Shown: positions 1 to 8,527 of the stretch, one piece after another | Layout: each line of letters starts with the position of its first letter | Position numbering within the stretch: the stretch's first letter is position 1 | NCBI RefSeq assembly: GCF_001436305.1 | Contig: NZ_AZFO01000002.1 | Location: forward strand, 1-64,000 | DNA: 64,000 bases | Origin: Lactobacillus ultunensis DSM 16047 | Lineage (GTDB): Bacteria > Bacillota > Bacilli > Lactobacillales > Lactobacillaceae | Direction of reading: 5' to 3' | The notes under the pieces: model-generated | The model's input: the letters and a program-made list of their open reading frames with translations, nothing else | The model's database searches: none | Told to the model about the DNA's origin: nothing | Program-made: the position numbers and the translations under genes

Positions 1-33
1 TGAGGGTTAGTTTTTTCCCAGACACCTTTTATA

Positions 34-1380
34 TTAATCTGCATGTCTCCATTTTTCGTCCGTTAAGATACGAGCGGCAAGCAATCCTAATGGTAAAGCA
101 ATTACGATCATTAGAGCTTCAGTTGTCCAAAAAGCACCAATATTGATATTGGTAATACCAAAGTTGAAAACTGCTCGATACATGTATAAACCTGGAACCA
201 TAATCACAATTGAAGGTACTGTAATTGCAATTCGAGGGAAACCAACTTTTTGTCTAACAATACTTGCTAAAAGACCAGCAGTTAAAGCACCAATAAATGC
301 TGCCAATGCTGGAGCAATATGTCCGTAATCAACTAAGCTCAATCGTAAAGTATTAGCCATTGCACCCATAATAGCAGCAGTTGCTGCCATATCTGGACGA
401 CTGTTAAACATAATTGAGAAGCCGAATACCCCACAAAAACTAGCAATCAGTCGTAAGAAAGTAAGCATCCCTGGTTCGATTGTGAGCTTAAGCATAGAGC
501 CTGGATGTAACCGCAAGATTGTCGCTACAGCCCAACCAGACATAGTCGCAATAATAATAATTAAAATTGCATAAGTCAGTCGTTCAAGACCAGACCGCAT
601 ATCCAGCTTGGACATGTCCAGACCTGAAGTAATGAATGGAAAACCTGGAATGACAAATAGCATTGCGCCAATATAACCATAAGCATGATGACGATCCAAA
701 TGGAAGAGCATACTGCCAATATGGAAACAAATAAAGTAAACTGCACACGCAACTGCGACAGCCACCGCAATTTTAGCTACTAAAGTCATCCTATGCTTGC
801 CCATTAGTGCTCGCACATAATTACCTACTCCTGCACCAAAGAAAGCACAAATGACTTCTGGCCAGCCACCACCTAATAAAAAAATGAAGCCTGCACAGGC
901 AAGTCCAGAACTCAAACCCGCAATCAAAGCAGAATAAGCTGATTTTTGGTTTTCAATTTCACGTAAACGCTTATGAATCTGACCGATCGTCCATTGACCG
1001 TGACCAGCCTCAAATTGACGGACAAACTTTTCCATTTCATTCAACTTGGTCATATTTACGCCAGTCGATGGCAATGACAAAGTCTGTGAATAAGACTCAT
1101 TATCAACATCAAAACAAGTATATTCAATTGAAACCAAACCAATATCAGCAGAACAAGTAATGCCTAAAGTTCGAGCAATTGTATCCATCGAATCGCGTAC
1201 ACGCCAAGCACCAGTTCCACAGCTCAAAAGCATGATTCCTACTCGACCAACGATTGATGCCTTCTCAACCAAGGTCGCATCTTGAGCCATTGTGTCATCA
1301 TCACTCTTGAAGAATTCCTCCCACAGAATCTTCATATGATGTTTCTCTGATAAATGCCGTTCTCGTTCCTTATCCTTCAT
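34..1380 (-). CDS. Threonine/serine exporter (ThrE family), single-chain form
   Basis: A 448-residue membrane protein. The first ~150 residues form a soluble domain containing a GTGAWRVRDSM stretch typical of the ThrE N-terminal (DUF1212) region. About ten hydrophobic segments follow, with a second half of the DUF3815 type, so both ThrE modules are in one chain, as in Corynebacterium ThrE. Family knowledge suggests proton-coupled export of threonine or serine; the substrate is not shown by the sequence. The start ATG at 1380 has only a distant GGAAAG. An internal ATG about 15 codons on is possible. It is divergent from the SorC-type regulator at 1565. Confidence 0.85.
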   Translation of the reverse strand: MKDKERERHLSEKHHMKILWEEFFKSDDDTMAQDATLVEKASIVGRVGIMLLSCGTGAWRVRDSMDTIARTLGITCSADIGLVSIEYTCFDVDNESYSQTLSLPSTGVNMTKLNEMEKFVRQFEAGHGQWTIGQIHKRLREIENQKSAYSALIAGLSSGLACAGFIFLLGGGWPEVICAFFGAGVGNYVRALMGKHRMTLVAKIAVAVAVACAVYFICFHIGSMLFHLDRHHAYGYIGAMLFVIPGFPFITSGLDMSKLDMRSGLERLTYAILIIIIATMSGWAVATILRLHPGSMLKLTIEPGMLTFLRLIASFCGVFGFSIMFNSRPDMAATAAIMGAMANTLRLSLVDYGHIAPALAAFIGALTAGLLASIVRQKVGFPRIAITVPSIVIMVPGLYMYRAVFNFGITNINIGAFWTTEALMIVIALPLGLLAARILTDEKWRHAD

Positions 1381-1564
1381 TAGTAGTATTACTTTCCTTC
1401 AATATTAAAATTAATTAAATGTAGCTCTTTTATTTTACCACAGGATTTTTATAAGAAATTGGTAAAAAATTAGTATTTTTAAAATTTTGCCACTCCATTT
1501 CATTATTTTAAATTTATAATTAGAGTATGAGAAATTAATTTAAGTAATTAAAGGATGAATAAAA

Positions 1565-2500
1565 GTGGCACAATTAACAGACGAAGAACTTGCTAGTATT
1601 GCTCATGACTTTTATTTGAGCAAACTAAACATTGCTGAAATTTCCAAAAAATATGATTTATCTCGTTACTTGATTACCAAAGCACTTGAAGATGCCGAAA
1701 CTCGTGGTATTGTTAAAATCAAAATTGCTCAAGGAATCAAACGTAATCAGGTATTAGAACGCGAATTTCAAAAGAAATTTGGGTTAAAAGAAGCCTTTAT
1801 TTTACAAAGTCATGAAAGCAAAGATGAAACTAGTGAAGCCGTAGTCAACTTTGCAGCTAAGCAAATTGAGACTTATTTAAAAAATGCCAAAGTTGCTGGC
1901 GTTAGTTGGGGAGCAACGATGCATGGCGTTATAGATGACTTTGCCGAAGAAGAATTTAAACACCTTTATTTTGTACAATTGTTGGGACAAGCTATTAATT
2001 CTAATCGTCGCAAGAATCCATTAGCTCAAGATGCTGCTGAAAATTTGCATGCTCACAGCTTAACCTTGCCTAGTCCACTCTATGTTTTAAACCCTAAGAT
2101 TATTCCAGCATTAAAACAGGAACCCTATTTTAAGATAATTGAAAATTGCTACCATAATTTAGACTTGCTTTTCACAGGGTTAGGTACTTTGGAGTCCTTT
2201 AAGGTTAATCAATTTTTAGAAGACAATTATGGTTCAAAATTATTCCAAAATATCCCTCAAGAAGAAGTAGCCGGTCTCATTATGGGACGTCCTTACAACA
2301 TTAACGGTGATTTCTTTACTAGCTTTGAAAAACACATCTGTGGTATATCAATGGATGACATCATGCGTACTCCAATTCGCTTCTGTATTGTCCGCAATCG
2401 TTTCAAATCTGATGCGTTACTTGGAGCATTACGCACCGGTGTAATTACACACTTAGTGACCAGTGATGCTATTACCCAGCGCGTACTGCAAAAGCTTTGA
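1565..2500 (+). CDS. SorC/DeoR-family sugar-binding transcriptional regulator
   Basis: This 311-residue protein starts at GTG, with AAAGGAT about 8 nt upstream and no better ATG. Residues ~20-50 form a helix-turn-helix (NIAEISKKYDLSRYLITKAL). The remainder is the SorC-type sugar-phosphate-binding domain, with the typical GVSWGATM and DLLFTGLG stretches. Members of this family bind a phosphorylated sugar or triose and repress or activate nearby catabolic genes. No sugar operon adjoins it, so the effector and targets are unknown. A small membrane protein follows 18 nt downstream and is probably cotranscribed. Confidence 0.85.
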   Translation: MAQLTDEELASIAHDFYLSKLNIAEISKKYDLSRYLITKALEDAETRGIVKIKIAQGIKRNQVLEREFQKKFGLKEAFILQSHESKDETSEAVVNFAAKQIETYLKNAKVAGVSWGATMHGVIDDFAEEEFKHLYFVQLLGQAINSNRRKNPLAQDAAENLHAHSLTLPSPLYVLNPKIIPALKQEPYFKIIENCYHNLDLLFTGLGTLESFKVNQFLEDNYGSKLFQNIPQEEVAGLIMGRPYNINGDFFTSFEKHICGISMDDIMRTPIRFCIVRNRFKSDALLGALRTGVITHLVTSDAITQRVLQKL

Positions 2501-2518
2501 TTATTTGGAGGAAAGATT

Positions 2519-2851
2519 ATGAAAAAATCAAAATATGATCTTTGGATAGGGGCAATTAACTTATTTAATTGCTTACTGTTCATTGCATCCTGGTTTGCAA
2601 TTTTTGGTGCTGATTTTACTACCCGAATTGCAATGTTCTTCTATCTTTTCGCTTGGACAGGAGCTATCTTAAACACAATTGCCGTTGTACAATCACACAA
2701 TATGCAAATATCAATAATCGGACCTATCTTGGGCGTAATTGGCAACATGTTATATGGATTTACTGCTGTTCTTGCCTTACCTGCCGTAATCATCAACATC
2801 ATATCTGCATTCTTCATTTTTATGCAGCATGACAACAAGAAAAAGAAATAA
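2519..2851 (+). CDS. Small integral membrane protein, unknown function
   Basis: A 110-residue protein with four predicted membrane spans and a lysine-rich C-terminal tail (KKKK). GGAGGAAAG lies just upstream of the ATG. It begins 18 nt after the SorC-type regulator and ends on a terminator, so the two form a bicistron. The shape resembles small nicotinamide/cofactor transporter-like proteins, but I see no diagnostic motif and assign no function. Confidence 0.75.
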   Translation: MKKSKYDLWIGAINLFNCLLFIASWFAIFGADFTTRIAMFFYLFAWTGAILNTIAVVQSHNMQISIIGPILGVIGNMLYGFTAVLALPAVIINIISAFFIFMQHDNKKKK

Positions 2852-2880
2852 AAAAAGCCGCAAGTCAATTGCGGTTTTTC
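2852..2880 (+). terminator. Intrinsic terminator of the SorC-regulator bicistron
   Basis: CCGCAA (2858-2863) pairs with TTGCGG (2869-2874), with an A-run before and a T-run after. It starts at the stop codon of the small membrane protein. Confidence 0.8.
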
Positions 2881-2891
2881 TGTGCTTTTGG

Positions 2892-2920
2892 TTAACTTTA
2901 TGGTGTAAGCGATTTACAAT
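2892..2920 (+). promoter_or_regulatory. Putative promoter of the 44-codon small gene
   Basis: TTAACT (2892-2897), a 17-nt spacer and TACAAT (2915-2920). The expected transcript start lies about 12 nt before the ATG, giving a very short leader that is mostly ribosome binding site. Confidence 0.4.
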
Positions 2921-2938
2921 AACGGTGAGGTGAGAATT

Positions 2939-3073
2939 ATGGAGTTTAGAATTGATTCTTGTATTCCAGATGTCGAAACCATTATGAACCTGGATGAGGC
3001 TGTTGCCAATTTTGATTTGAATGGGCAAAAACCGGAAGATGTTGATGTAGAAAGGATGCCTAAGAATGATTAA
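2939..3073 (+). CDS. Small acidic protein of 44 residues, unknown
   Basis: An open frame from ATG 2939 to TAA 3073 encoding 44 residues (begins MEFRIDSCIPDV, ends VERMPKND). A strong ribosome binding site (GAGGTGAG) sits 5 nt before the ATG, a promoter-like pair lies just upstream and a terminator follows. The product is acidic with no membrane segment. I do not recognise it. The match of promoter, ribosome binding site and terminator to the frame is the case for its being a real gene. Confidence 0.5.
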   Translation: MEFRIDSCIPDVETIMNLDEAVANFDLNGQKPEDVDVERMPKND

Positions 3074-3100
3074 AGGTGTCCGAGTGAAATTGAATAAAGC

Positions 3101-3143
3101 AAAAATGCATCCCTGAGTATTAATTCACGGGGATGCATTTTTT
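3101..3143. terminator. Bidirectional terminator between convergent small genes
   Basis: A long stem, AAAATGCATCCC on the left and GGGATGCATTTT on the right, is flanked by an A-run on one side and a T-run on the other. It can end both the 44-residue gene (+) and the DUF1828-like gene (-). Confidence 0.85.
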
Positions 3144-3522
3144 AACCTAAATAGGAAATAGCAACTTGAAGTTGTGCTAACTTCATTACTGCTTGAGCCA
3201 AATTCTGTTGGTCAACATCAACATATATTTCAAAATGATCTTCATCAAATTCATAACCAGAACCAACTGCAATTTCCTCAGCTGTTTCATTCAATTCATG
3301 ATCTTCTTCATTAGGGTCAAGCTTGAACAAAATTCTACCACCATCACTCACTCTACAGTGATCACCATCTTCTTCCACCCAAACATACACGGTATCGCCA
3401 TAAGCGTCGATCATCATTGTAGCAATTTGCATAGTCTTTTTATCAACCCAGATTGTTTTGGTGCTTTTGGCTACATAATTACCAATTGCCTGACCTAATA
3501 ATTCTATTTCATCTTTTTTCAT
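3142..3522 (-). CDS. DUF1828-like protein
   Basis: A 126-residue soluble acidic protein with alternating beta-strand character and a VSDGGRILF stretch, as in DUF1828 proteins of lactobacilli. The ATG follows a weak AGGAG-like site. No catalytic motif or membrane segment is seen and no function is known for the family. It is convergent with the 44-residue gene, with a shared terminator between them. Confidence 0.65.
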   Translation of the reverse strand: MKKDEIELLGQAIGNYVAKSTKTIWVDKKTMQIATMMIDAYGDTVYVWVEEDGDHCRVSDGGRILFKLDPNEEDHELNETAEEIAVGSGYEFDEDHFEIYVDVDQQNLAQAVMKLAQLQVAISYLG

Positions 3523-3626
3523 TTTTTACTCCTAATTTGTAACTATATCTTTATTTTTATTATAAATCTAAAAATTTAATAAGCTAAATACTATCTTTTC
3601 AATTATTAGAAGAATTTAATGTTCAC

Positions 3627-3654
3627 TTGACGGTAACCGCTTTCTAATTATACC
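3627..3654 (+). promoter_or_regulatory. Putative promoter of the ECF transporter operon, with a cre-like spacer
   Basis: TTGACG (3627-3632), a 16-nt spacer and TATACC (3649-3654). Read on the minus strand, 3632-3646 gives TAGAAAGCGGTTACC, which matches the cre consensus WTGNAANCGNWNNCW with two mismatches. Carbon-source control is possible but unproven. Confidence 0.4.
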
Positions 3655-3684
3655 TTTAAAATATATATTTTTTTGGAGAATTTT

Positions 3685-4242
3685 ATGAAATCAAAAGGCT
3701 TATCTGTTAAAAATGTTGTTGCTATCGGTATTGGCTCTGCCATTTACGTCATTCTAGCTCGTTTTACGTCAATTCCAACTCCTATTCCTAATACCAATAT
3801 TGAATTGGTCTTTCCTTTTCTTGCCTTCTTTGCCGCAATTTACGGTGCCAAGGTCGGCTTTGCCGTGGGATTTATCGGGCATACGCTATCTGATTTTATT
3901 ATGTATGGGCAAACTTGGTGGAGTTGGGTTTTAGCAACTGGAATTCTAGGCTTAATTATTGGTTTAATTAGTAAAAAACTTGATCTAAAAAACGGCATTT
4001 TTGGGATTAAACAAATTTTATTTTTCAATATTGTTCAAATTCTCGCTAACGCAGTTGCTTGGATTTTAGTGGCCCCTATTGGTGACATTATTATCTACAG
4101 CGAGCCCGCTAACAAAGTTTTTGTCCAAGGGATCAGTGCCACAATTTCCAACGGAATTACAATCGCAATTGTTGGTACAATCCTGCTCAAAGCTTATGCA
4201 GATACCAAAATCAAAAAGGGCAGTTTACGTAAAGAAGATTAG
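3685..4242 (+). CDS. ECF transporter S component, UPF0397 family
   Basis: A substrate-binding membrane subunit of an energy-coupling-factor vitamin-type importer. The 185 residues contain five to six membrane spans and the UPF0397 hallmarks VVAIGIGSAIYVI, PNTNIE and GHTLSDF...WWSW. The longest frame begins at TTG 3673, but GGAG at 3675-3678 lies inside that extension and fits ATG 3685, so I use 3685. The ATPase gene follows with a 12-nt gap to its preferred start. UPF0397 substrates are not established, and no riboswitch that would name a vitamin is visible upstream. Confidence 0.85.
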   Translation: MKSKGLSVKNVVAIGIGSAIYVILARFTSIPTPIPNTNIELVFPFLAFFAAIYGAKVGFAVGFIGHTLSDFIMYGQTWWSWVLATGILGLIIGLISKKLDLKNGIFGIKQILFFNIVQILANAVAWILVAPIGDIIIYSEPANKVFVQGISATISNGITIAIVGTILLKAYADTKIKKGSLRKED

Positions 4243-4254
4243 AAAGGTATGGTC

Positions 4255-5964
4255 ATGACTGAACCCATTATTACTTTTAAAGATTTTTCATTCAAATATG
4301 ACAGCCAAGCTTTCCCCACTTTAAAAAATATTAATTTAACTATTAATAAAGGCGAAAAGATTCTAATTGCTGGCCCCTCTGGTAGTGGTAAATCTACCAT
4401 TGGTCGCTGTCTCAATGGACTAATTCCAAATATTGATACTGGAGATATTTCGGGCAAATGTATTATCAATGGTAAAAACATTGAAGAAACGAATTTATTT
4501 GAATTATCCTTTACCACATCGACTATTCTTCAAGATACAGATAGTCAATTTATTGGTTTAACCGTTGGTGAAGACATTGCCTTTGCATTGGAAAATGATT
4601 GCCAACCACAAAATCGAATCAGACAGACCGTACATCGTTGGGCTGACGAATTAAATATTTCCCATCTTTTAAAGCAATCACCTCAAAATTTATCAGGTGG
4701 ACAAAAACAAATTGTGGCTCTAGCTGGTGTCTTAATTGATGAATCCCCTATTCTGTTATTTGACGAACCATTAGCCAATCTTGATCCAGCTTCTGGGATG
4801 AGAACAATGGCTTTAATTGATCAGATTCAAAAAGAATTGAATGCGACAGTTATCATCATTGAACATCGCGTCGAAGAAGTCATGAGTCAGCCACTTGATC
4901 GAATTATTTTGATTAATGACGGCGAAATTATCGCAGATAAAAGACCAAACGATCTTTTACATGAAAATAAACTAGAAGATATCGGCGTCAGAAGCCCCCT
5001 CTACATTAAGGCATTGGAAAAAGCAGGAATTAACTTAGAAGAAATTCCTAATCTAACTTCGATAAATGAATTACCTGATAGTGAGGAAATTAGTAGAAAA
5101 TTACAAGCTTGGGTAAACAACTCTACTCTTCAGGGAGAAAAGGAACAAGATGTTCCGTTGCTTGAATTAAAGGGCGTTGGTCATCGTTACAATCGATTGC
5201 AGGTTAATCCCTTACATGATGTAACAACTACTATTAATAAAGGTGACTTTGTTTCCATTGTCGGACAAAATGGTGCGGGCAAAACAACTCTTTGTCGTAT
5301 TATCTGCGGTTTTGTTGCCAATGAAGGGCGTATTTTATTTAATGGTGATGATCTTGTATCCCTCTCAATCAAGGAAAGATCCGAAAAAATCGGCTATGTA
5401 ATGCAAGACCCTAATCAAATGATTTCACAAAAAATGATTTTTGATGAAGTTGCACTAGGTTTACGCTTACGTGGTTACGATAAAAATGAAATAAAGAAGA
5501 GAGTCTATGATGCTCTCAAAATCTGTGGTCTTTATCCTTTCCGTAATTGGCCAATTTCTGCATTAAGTTTTGGTCAAAAAAAGAGAGTCACAATAGCGGC
5601 TATTCTGGTGCTTAAGCCAGAATTAATCATTCTTGATGAACCGACAGCAGGACAAGACTGGAAGACCTACACCGAAATCATGTCTTTCCTAAAGAAACTG
5701 AATCAACAGGGTAAAACTATTATGATCATCACCCACGATATGTATCTTATGATGGAATATACCAATCGATCTTTAGCTTTCGCCGATGGAAAATTGATCG
5801 CAGATACTTACCCTATCAAGTTACTGACAGAAAAAAGCTTAATTAAGAAAGCATCACTTAAACGTACTAGTCTTTATGATCTTGCTCAAAAGTATCACTT
5901 GCGGGATGCGGACACCTTTGTACGAGCTTATATTGATTCAGAAAGGAACAAACAAAATGCATGA
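4255..5964 (+). CDS. ECF transporter ATPase, two fused ATP-binding domains
   Basis: About 569 residues with two complete ABC ATPase modules. The first has Walker A GPSGSGKST, signature LSGGQKQ and Walker B LLFDEPLANLD. The second has Walker A GQNGAGKTT, a degenerate signature SFGQKKR and Walker B LIILDEPTAGQD. This fused EcfA-A' layout is usual with UPF0397 partners. The frame opens at ATG 4249, but AAGG at 4244-4247 is too close to it; ATG 4255 has proper spacing. The stop overlaps the start of the T component by 8 nt, so translation is coupled. Confidence 0.9.
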   Translation: MTEPIITFKDFSFKYDSQAFPTLKNINLTINKGEKILIAGPSGSGKSTIGRCLNGLIPNIDTGDISGKCIINGKNIEETNLFELSFTTSTILQDTDSQFIGLTVGEDIAFALENDCQPQNRIRQTVHRWADELNISHLLKQSPQNLSGGQKQIVALAGVLIDESPILLFDEPLANLDPASGMRTMALIDQIQKELNATVIIIEHRVEEVMSQPLDRIILINDGEIIADKRPNDLLHENKLEDIGVRSPLYIKALEKAGINLEEIPNLTSINELPDSEEISRKLQAWVNNSTLQGEKEQDVPLLELKGVGHRYNRLQVNPLHDVTTTINKGDFVSIVGQNGAGKTTLCRIICGFVANEGRILFNGDDLVSLSIKERSEKIGYVMQDPNQMISQKMIFDEVALGLRLRGYDKNEIKKRVYDALKICGLYPFRNWPISALSFGQKKRVTIAAILVLKPELIILDEPTAGQDWKTYTEIMSFLKKLNQQGKTIMIITHDMYLMMEYTNRSLAFADGKLIADTYPIKLLTEKSLIKKASLKRTSLYDLAQKYHLRDADTFVRAYIDSERNKQNA

Positions 5965-6790
5965 TGAAAGTCAAATTTTAGGTTATCAACCTGGTACAAG
6001 TTTTATCTATCAGCTAAATGCGACAACCAAGCTTGTCTTCATGTTACTAGTTTCCGCAGCTTGCATGATCACTTATGATACTAGATTCTTATTCGCTATC
6101 TGCATCTTTTCAGTATTTCTCTTCAAAGAAGCCGGTATTAAATGGAGACAGATCTCATTTATCATAAAATTTATTACGGTTTTTATGATTTTAAATTTGC
6201 TTTTTGTCTATCTTTTCCAGCCAACCTATGGTGAAAATATTTATCATACCAAGAGTATATTGATTCATGCAGGATACTTTACATTAACTATTCAAGAAGT
6301 ATTTTACTTATTTAACCTGCTTCTAAAGTATATTTGTTCTATTCCTATCGTCTTGCTGTTTTTATTAACGACTAATCCCAGCCAATTTGCGGCCAGTCTA
6401 AACAGAATAGGCATTAGTTACAAGATTTCTTATGCTGTTGCTTTAGCTTTACGCTATATTCCTGACATTCAAAATTCTTATTGGGCAATTTCCGCAGCTC
6501 AACAAGCTCGTGGTATTGAATTATCTAAAAAAGCCAAATTATCCCAAAGAATCAAGGGTACTTTAAATATTGTGATGCCATTAATCTTCTCTAGTTTGGA
6601 TAGAATCGATACAATTAGTACAGCCATGCAACTCAGACGTTTTGGCTCAAAGAAGAAACGCACATGGTATGTGTCAGAATCTTTCAAGAAAGAAGATTAC
6701 TGGGTAATGGGGCTGTCTGTTCTACTAGTTTTACTAGTCGCATTACTTTGGTATCTCAATCATGGGCGTTTTTACAATCCATTCATGTAA
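5957..6790 (+). CDS. ECF transporter T component (EcfT/CbiQ family)
   Basis: The transmembrane coupling subunit that links the ATPases to the S component. The 277 residues carry about five membrane spans and a cytoplasmic ARG coupling motif (AAQQARGIELS, near residue 185). The longest frame begins upstream at 5876 inside the ATPase gene. The real start is ATG 5957, preceded by AAAGGA at 5942-5947. It completes a three-gene ECF operon and is followed directly by a terminator. Confidence 0.88.
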   Translation: MHDESQILGYQPGTSFIYQLNATTKLVFMLLVSAACMITYDTRFLFAICIFSVFLFKEAGIKWRQISFIIKFITVFMILNLLFVYLFQPTYGENIYHTKSILIHAGYFTLTIQEVFYLFNLLLKYICSIPIVLLFLLTTNPSQFAASLNRIGISYKISYAVALALRYIPDIQNSYWAISAAQQARGIELSKKAKLSQRIKGTLNIVMPLIFSSLDRIDTISTAMQLRRFGSKKKRTWYVSESFKKEDYWVMGLSVLLVLLVALLWYLNHGRFYNPFM

Positions 6791-6792
6791 CT

Positions 6793-6826
6793 TAAAAGGA
6801 CTGCTTCACATTAGCAGTCCTTTTTA
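6793..6826 (+). terminator. Terminator of the ECF operon
   Basis: AAAAGGACTGCT (6794-6805) pairs with AGCAGTCCTTTT (6813-6824), followed by T residues. The stop codon of the opposing 53-residue gene lies in this hairpin. Confidence 0.85.
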
Positions 6827-6972
6827 TGATGTTTTTTCTTCTTTTTATTATCGTCAACAGTGACGATTTCTGGCTTTTTAGGAATTGGTGGGATGACTTG
6901 ATAATTGCGTAAACGACGTTCTAGATAATCATCTAGCCTTTCAGTTGTATTTTCATGAACAATTATCGTCAT
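6811..6972 (-). CDS. Small protein of 53 residues with a lysine/histidine tail, unknown
   Basis: The product begins MTIIVHENTTERLDDYLERR and ends in a basic KKKKKHHKKDC tail; a proline cluster (VIPPIPKKPE) lies in the middle. The frame opens at TTG 6993, but GAGGTGAG at 6977-6984 shows the start is one of two adjacent ATGs; 6972 has the better spacing. TATAAT (minus strand, 6993-6998) lies just upstream, predicting a leader of only about 12-15 nt. The N-terminal part could form a short helix with an arginine-rich face. Function unknown. Confidence 0.55.
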   Translation of the reverse strand: MTIIVHENTTERLDDYLERRLRNYQVIPPIPKKPEIVTVDDNKKKKKHHKKDC

Positions 6973-7002
6973 CATTCTCACCTCTTTTTTCAATTATATC
7001 AT

Positions 7003-7458
7003 CTAAAAATGTAGATTGAATAAAGTAATCACTAAGTAAATCATACCACTAGCAATAACCGGACCAGCAGCAACTCCTTTGAAAACAACAACACCAATAA
7101 TAGTTCCTAAAACTAGGGCAACGGTTACCTGAGGCACAGCAGCTAATTGATTTACGCCATATCTTGATAAAATAGCAACTGCAATACCCGCTAAAATAGC
7201 AATCCAACCAGCAGGTGTTTTGAACGTTTTCACTAGATCTTTAAATCCTATCTGTCCTGTAGCAATCGGTACTAAAATTGCTACTGAAATAATAGTAACA
7301 CCCCAATTAATACCTTTGGCTTGAATCGTAGGCAACCACTTGTTGGTAAAAGGTAGTAATTTAAACACCATCACTACGCCGGTAGCAATAATTAAAGATA
7401 TGTTTTTTCCTACGATTGCTACAAGCAGGACTAATGCTAAAAATAACCAACTCTCCAA
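7003..7458 (-). CDS. UPF0756 (DUF441) membrane protein
   Basis: A 151-residue very hydrophobic protein with four to five membrane spans. The start [19 protein letters not shown] and the later [18 protein letters not shown] stretch match the UPF0756/YeaL family, whose function is unknown. The 53-residue gene lies immediately downstream on the same strand with its own promoter-like box. Confidence 0.85.
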   Translation of the reverse strand: MESWLFLALVLLVAIVGKNISLIIATGVVMVFKLLPFTNKWLPTIQAKGINWGVTIISVAILVPIATGQIGFKDLVKTFKTPAGWIAILAGIAVAILSRYGVNQLAAVPQVTVALVLGTIIGVVVFKGVAAGPVIASGMIYLVITLFNLHF

Positions 7459-7595
7459 TTCATCTCTTCCCTTCTATGATAAAGTGTCATATTTTAATAC
7501 TTTATCAAAAAATGCCTTTTAAGACAAAATAGATGAAATTTATTTCAAGATATGACATAATAAAGTTGCTCAGGAATGAATATTGTATACGCAAG

Positions 7596-7628
7596 CAACC
7601 CATCATTTAGTGATGGGTTGTCTTTGTT
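7596..7628 (+). terminator. Terminator-like hairpin without an assigned gene
   Basis: CAACCCATCA (7596-7605) pairs perfectly with TGATGGGTTG (7611-7620), followed by TCTTTGTTTA. It points rightwards but no gene ends just before it, so it could end a small RNA or be a leftover of a lost gene. Confidence 0.5.
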
Positions 7629-7640
7629 TATTTGAATGTA

Positions 7641-7676
7641 AAAAAGGTTCGACTAAAAATCAGTCGAACCCTTTTT
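7641..7676 (-). terminator. Terminator downstream of the LPXTG remnant
   Basis: GGTTCGACT (7646-7654) pairs with AGTCGAACC (7662-7670). Read on the minus strand it ends in a T-run, just after the remnant's stop codon. Confidence 0.7.
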
Positions 7677-7700
7677 GGTATATTAGATATTAGAGTTTAA

Positions 7701-7883
7701 TTAATCCTTCTTGGCTTTGCCTAAAAGACCGGTAATTAAATTCATAGCACTCAAGGCAAAACCAAGGAAAGCAAAGTTGTTCTGGTTTCTACCAGTTTGT
7801 GGCAAGCTTTCTTGCTTAGCTGTATTTACATTCTCATTAGTGGAATTCGTAACAACTCGATGCTTTTTTCTGACATTACTATA
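7701..7883 (-). pseudogene. Remnant of an LPXTG cell-wall-anchored surface protein
   Basis: On the minus strand the last ~60 codons of a sortase substrate remain: the LPQTG motif, a hydrophobic span (FAFLGFALSAMNLITGLLG) and the basic tail KAKKD before TAA at 7701-7703. The frame is closed by a stop (7884-7886) on its N-terminal side, with no start codon or signal peptide. An AAAGGAGATG site 60-70 nt further upstream may be the original ribosome binding site, suggesting that an internal deletion removed most of the gene. Confidence 0.7.
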
Positions 7884-8470
7884 TTATTAGTAAGTATCTT
7901 TTCCCCCTTTTGAGTAGATTTATTCTTGTTTGATTATGACATCTCCTTTCATTTTATTATCTATACAAATTTGATAATTATAGTTTTATAATCATATTTA
8001 CGTTTTAAGCCTATATCATATAGGTTTCGATAGATAATATAACTCTCTAATATTTGTTCGTCAACAGGTGTAAAATTCATATATGCACATAACATATGTT
8101 CTCTAATCATTGTTTAATTATCAGTTACTTTAAGCAAAGTAATGAGTATCTTAAAATAGCGTAATAACAATGCTTAAATAAACCAATTTGCTATTACTAC
8201 ACTAAAATTGAATCAGATATCGGTTTAAAATTAATTTTAAATTAATTTATTCTATTTACGTAATATAACTAGAATTGTTATTTTGAAACCATAATTTGTA
8301 ACATTTAAGTCATTACAATCGCAAACAGCGAAAGCACTTACAAAGTAATAACATGTGTTCATATGTACAATTAAATTACTAATTTCCATTCTTAAATAAC
8401 CTCTCCTCATTCTAACTTCTAATTCATATTTAATAAGTGCTTATGGATCATACCAATTTAAAATTATTAT

Positions 8471-8506
8471 AAAAAAGAAGAACGCGTACCAAACACGTTC
8501 TTCTCT
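8471..8506 (-). terminator. Terminator of the citrate lyase operon
   Basis: AGAAGAACG (8476-8484) pairs with CGTTCTTCT (8496-8504); the minus-strand transcript then reads into TTTTTT. It lies about 20 nt past the citF stop. Confidence 0.75.
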
Positions 8507-8527
8507 TCTACTATTAAATTAATCTAC

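Larger units (their letters stand above)
7459..8527. other. Gene-poor, AT-rich region with hairpins and a surface-protein remnant
   Basis: About 1.07 kb without an intact gene. It contains a hairpin at 7596-7620, a minus-strand terminator at 7641-7676, an LPXTG sorting-signal remnant at 7701-7883, an isolated AAAGGAGATG ribosome-binding-like site (minus strand, about 7945-7955) and a palindrome CCTATATCATATAGG at 8009-8023. From about 8030 to 8460 I see only AT-rich sequence with no supported frame. Confidence 0.6.

Noticed and set aside
2293-2583. Minus-strand 96-codon frame across the SorC regulator end
   Set aside because: Overlaps two supported plus-strand genes and has no start signal or family.
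3632-3646. cre-like element before the ECF operon as a firm call
   Set aside because: It has two mismatches to the consensus, so it is kept only as a possibility within the promoter entry.
8329-8342. cre-like GCGAAAGCACTTAC
   Set aside because: Two or more mismatches and no promoter or gene start next to it.
7459-8527. Mobile element, phage attachment site or CRISPR array in the gene-poor stretch
   Set aside because: No transposase fragment, terminal inverted repeats, target duplication, tRNA end or regularly spaced repeats are visible.
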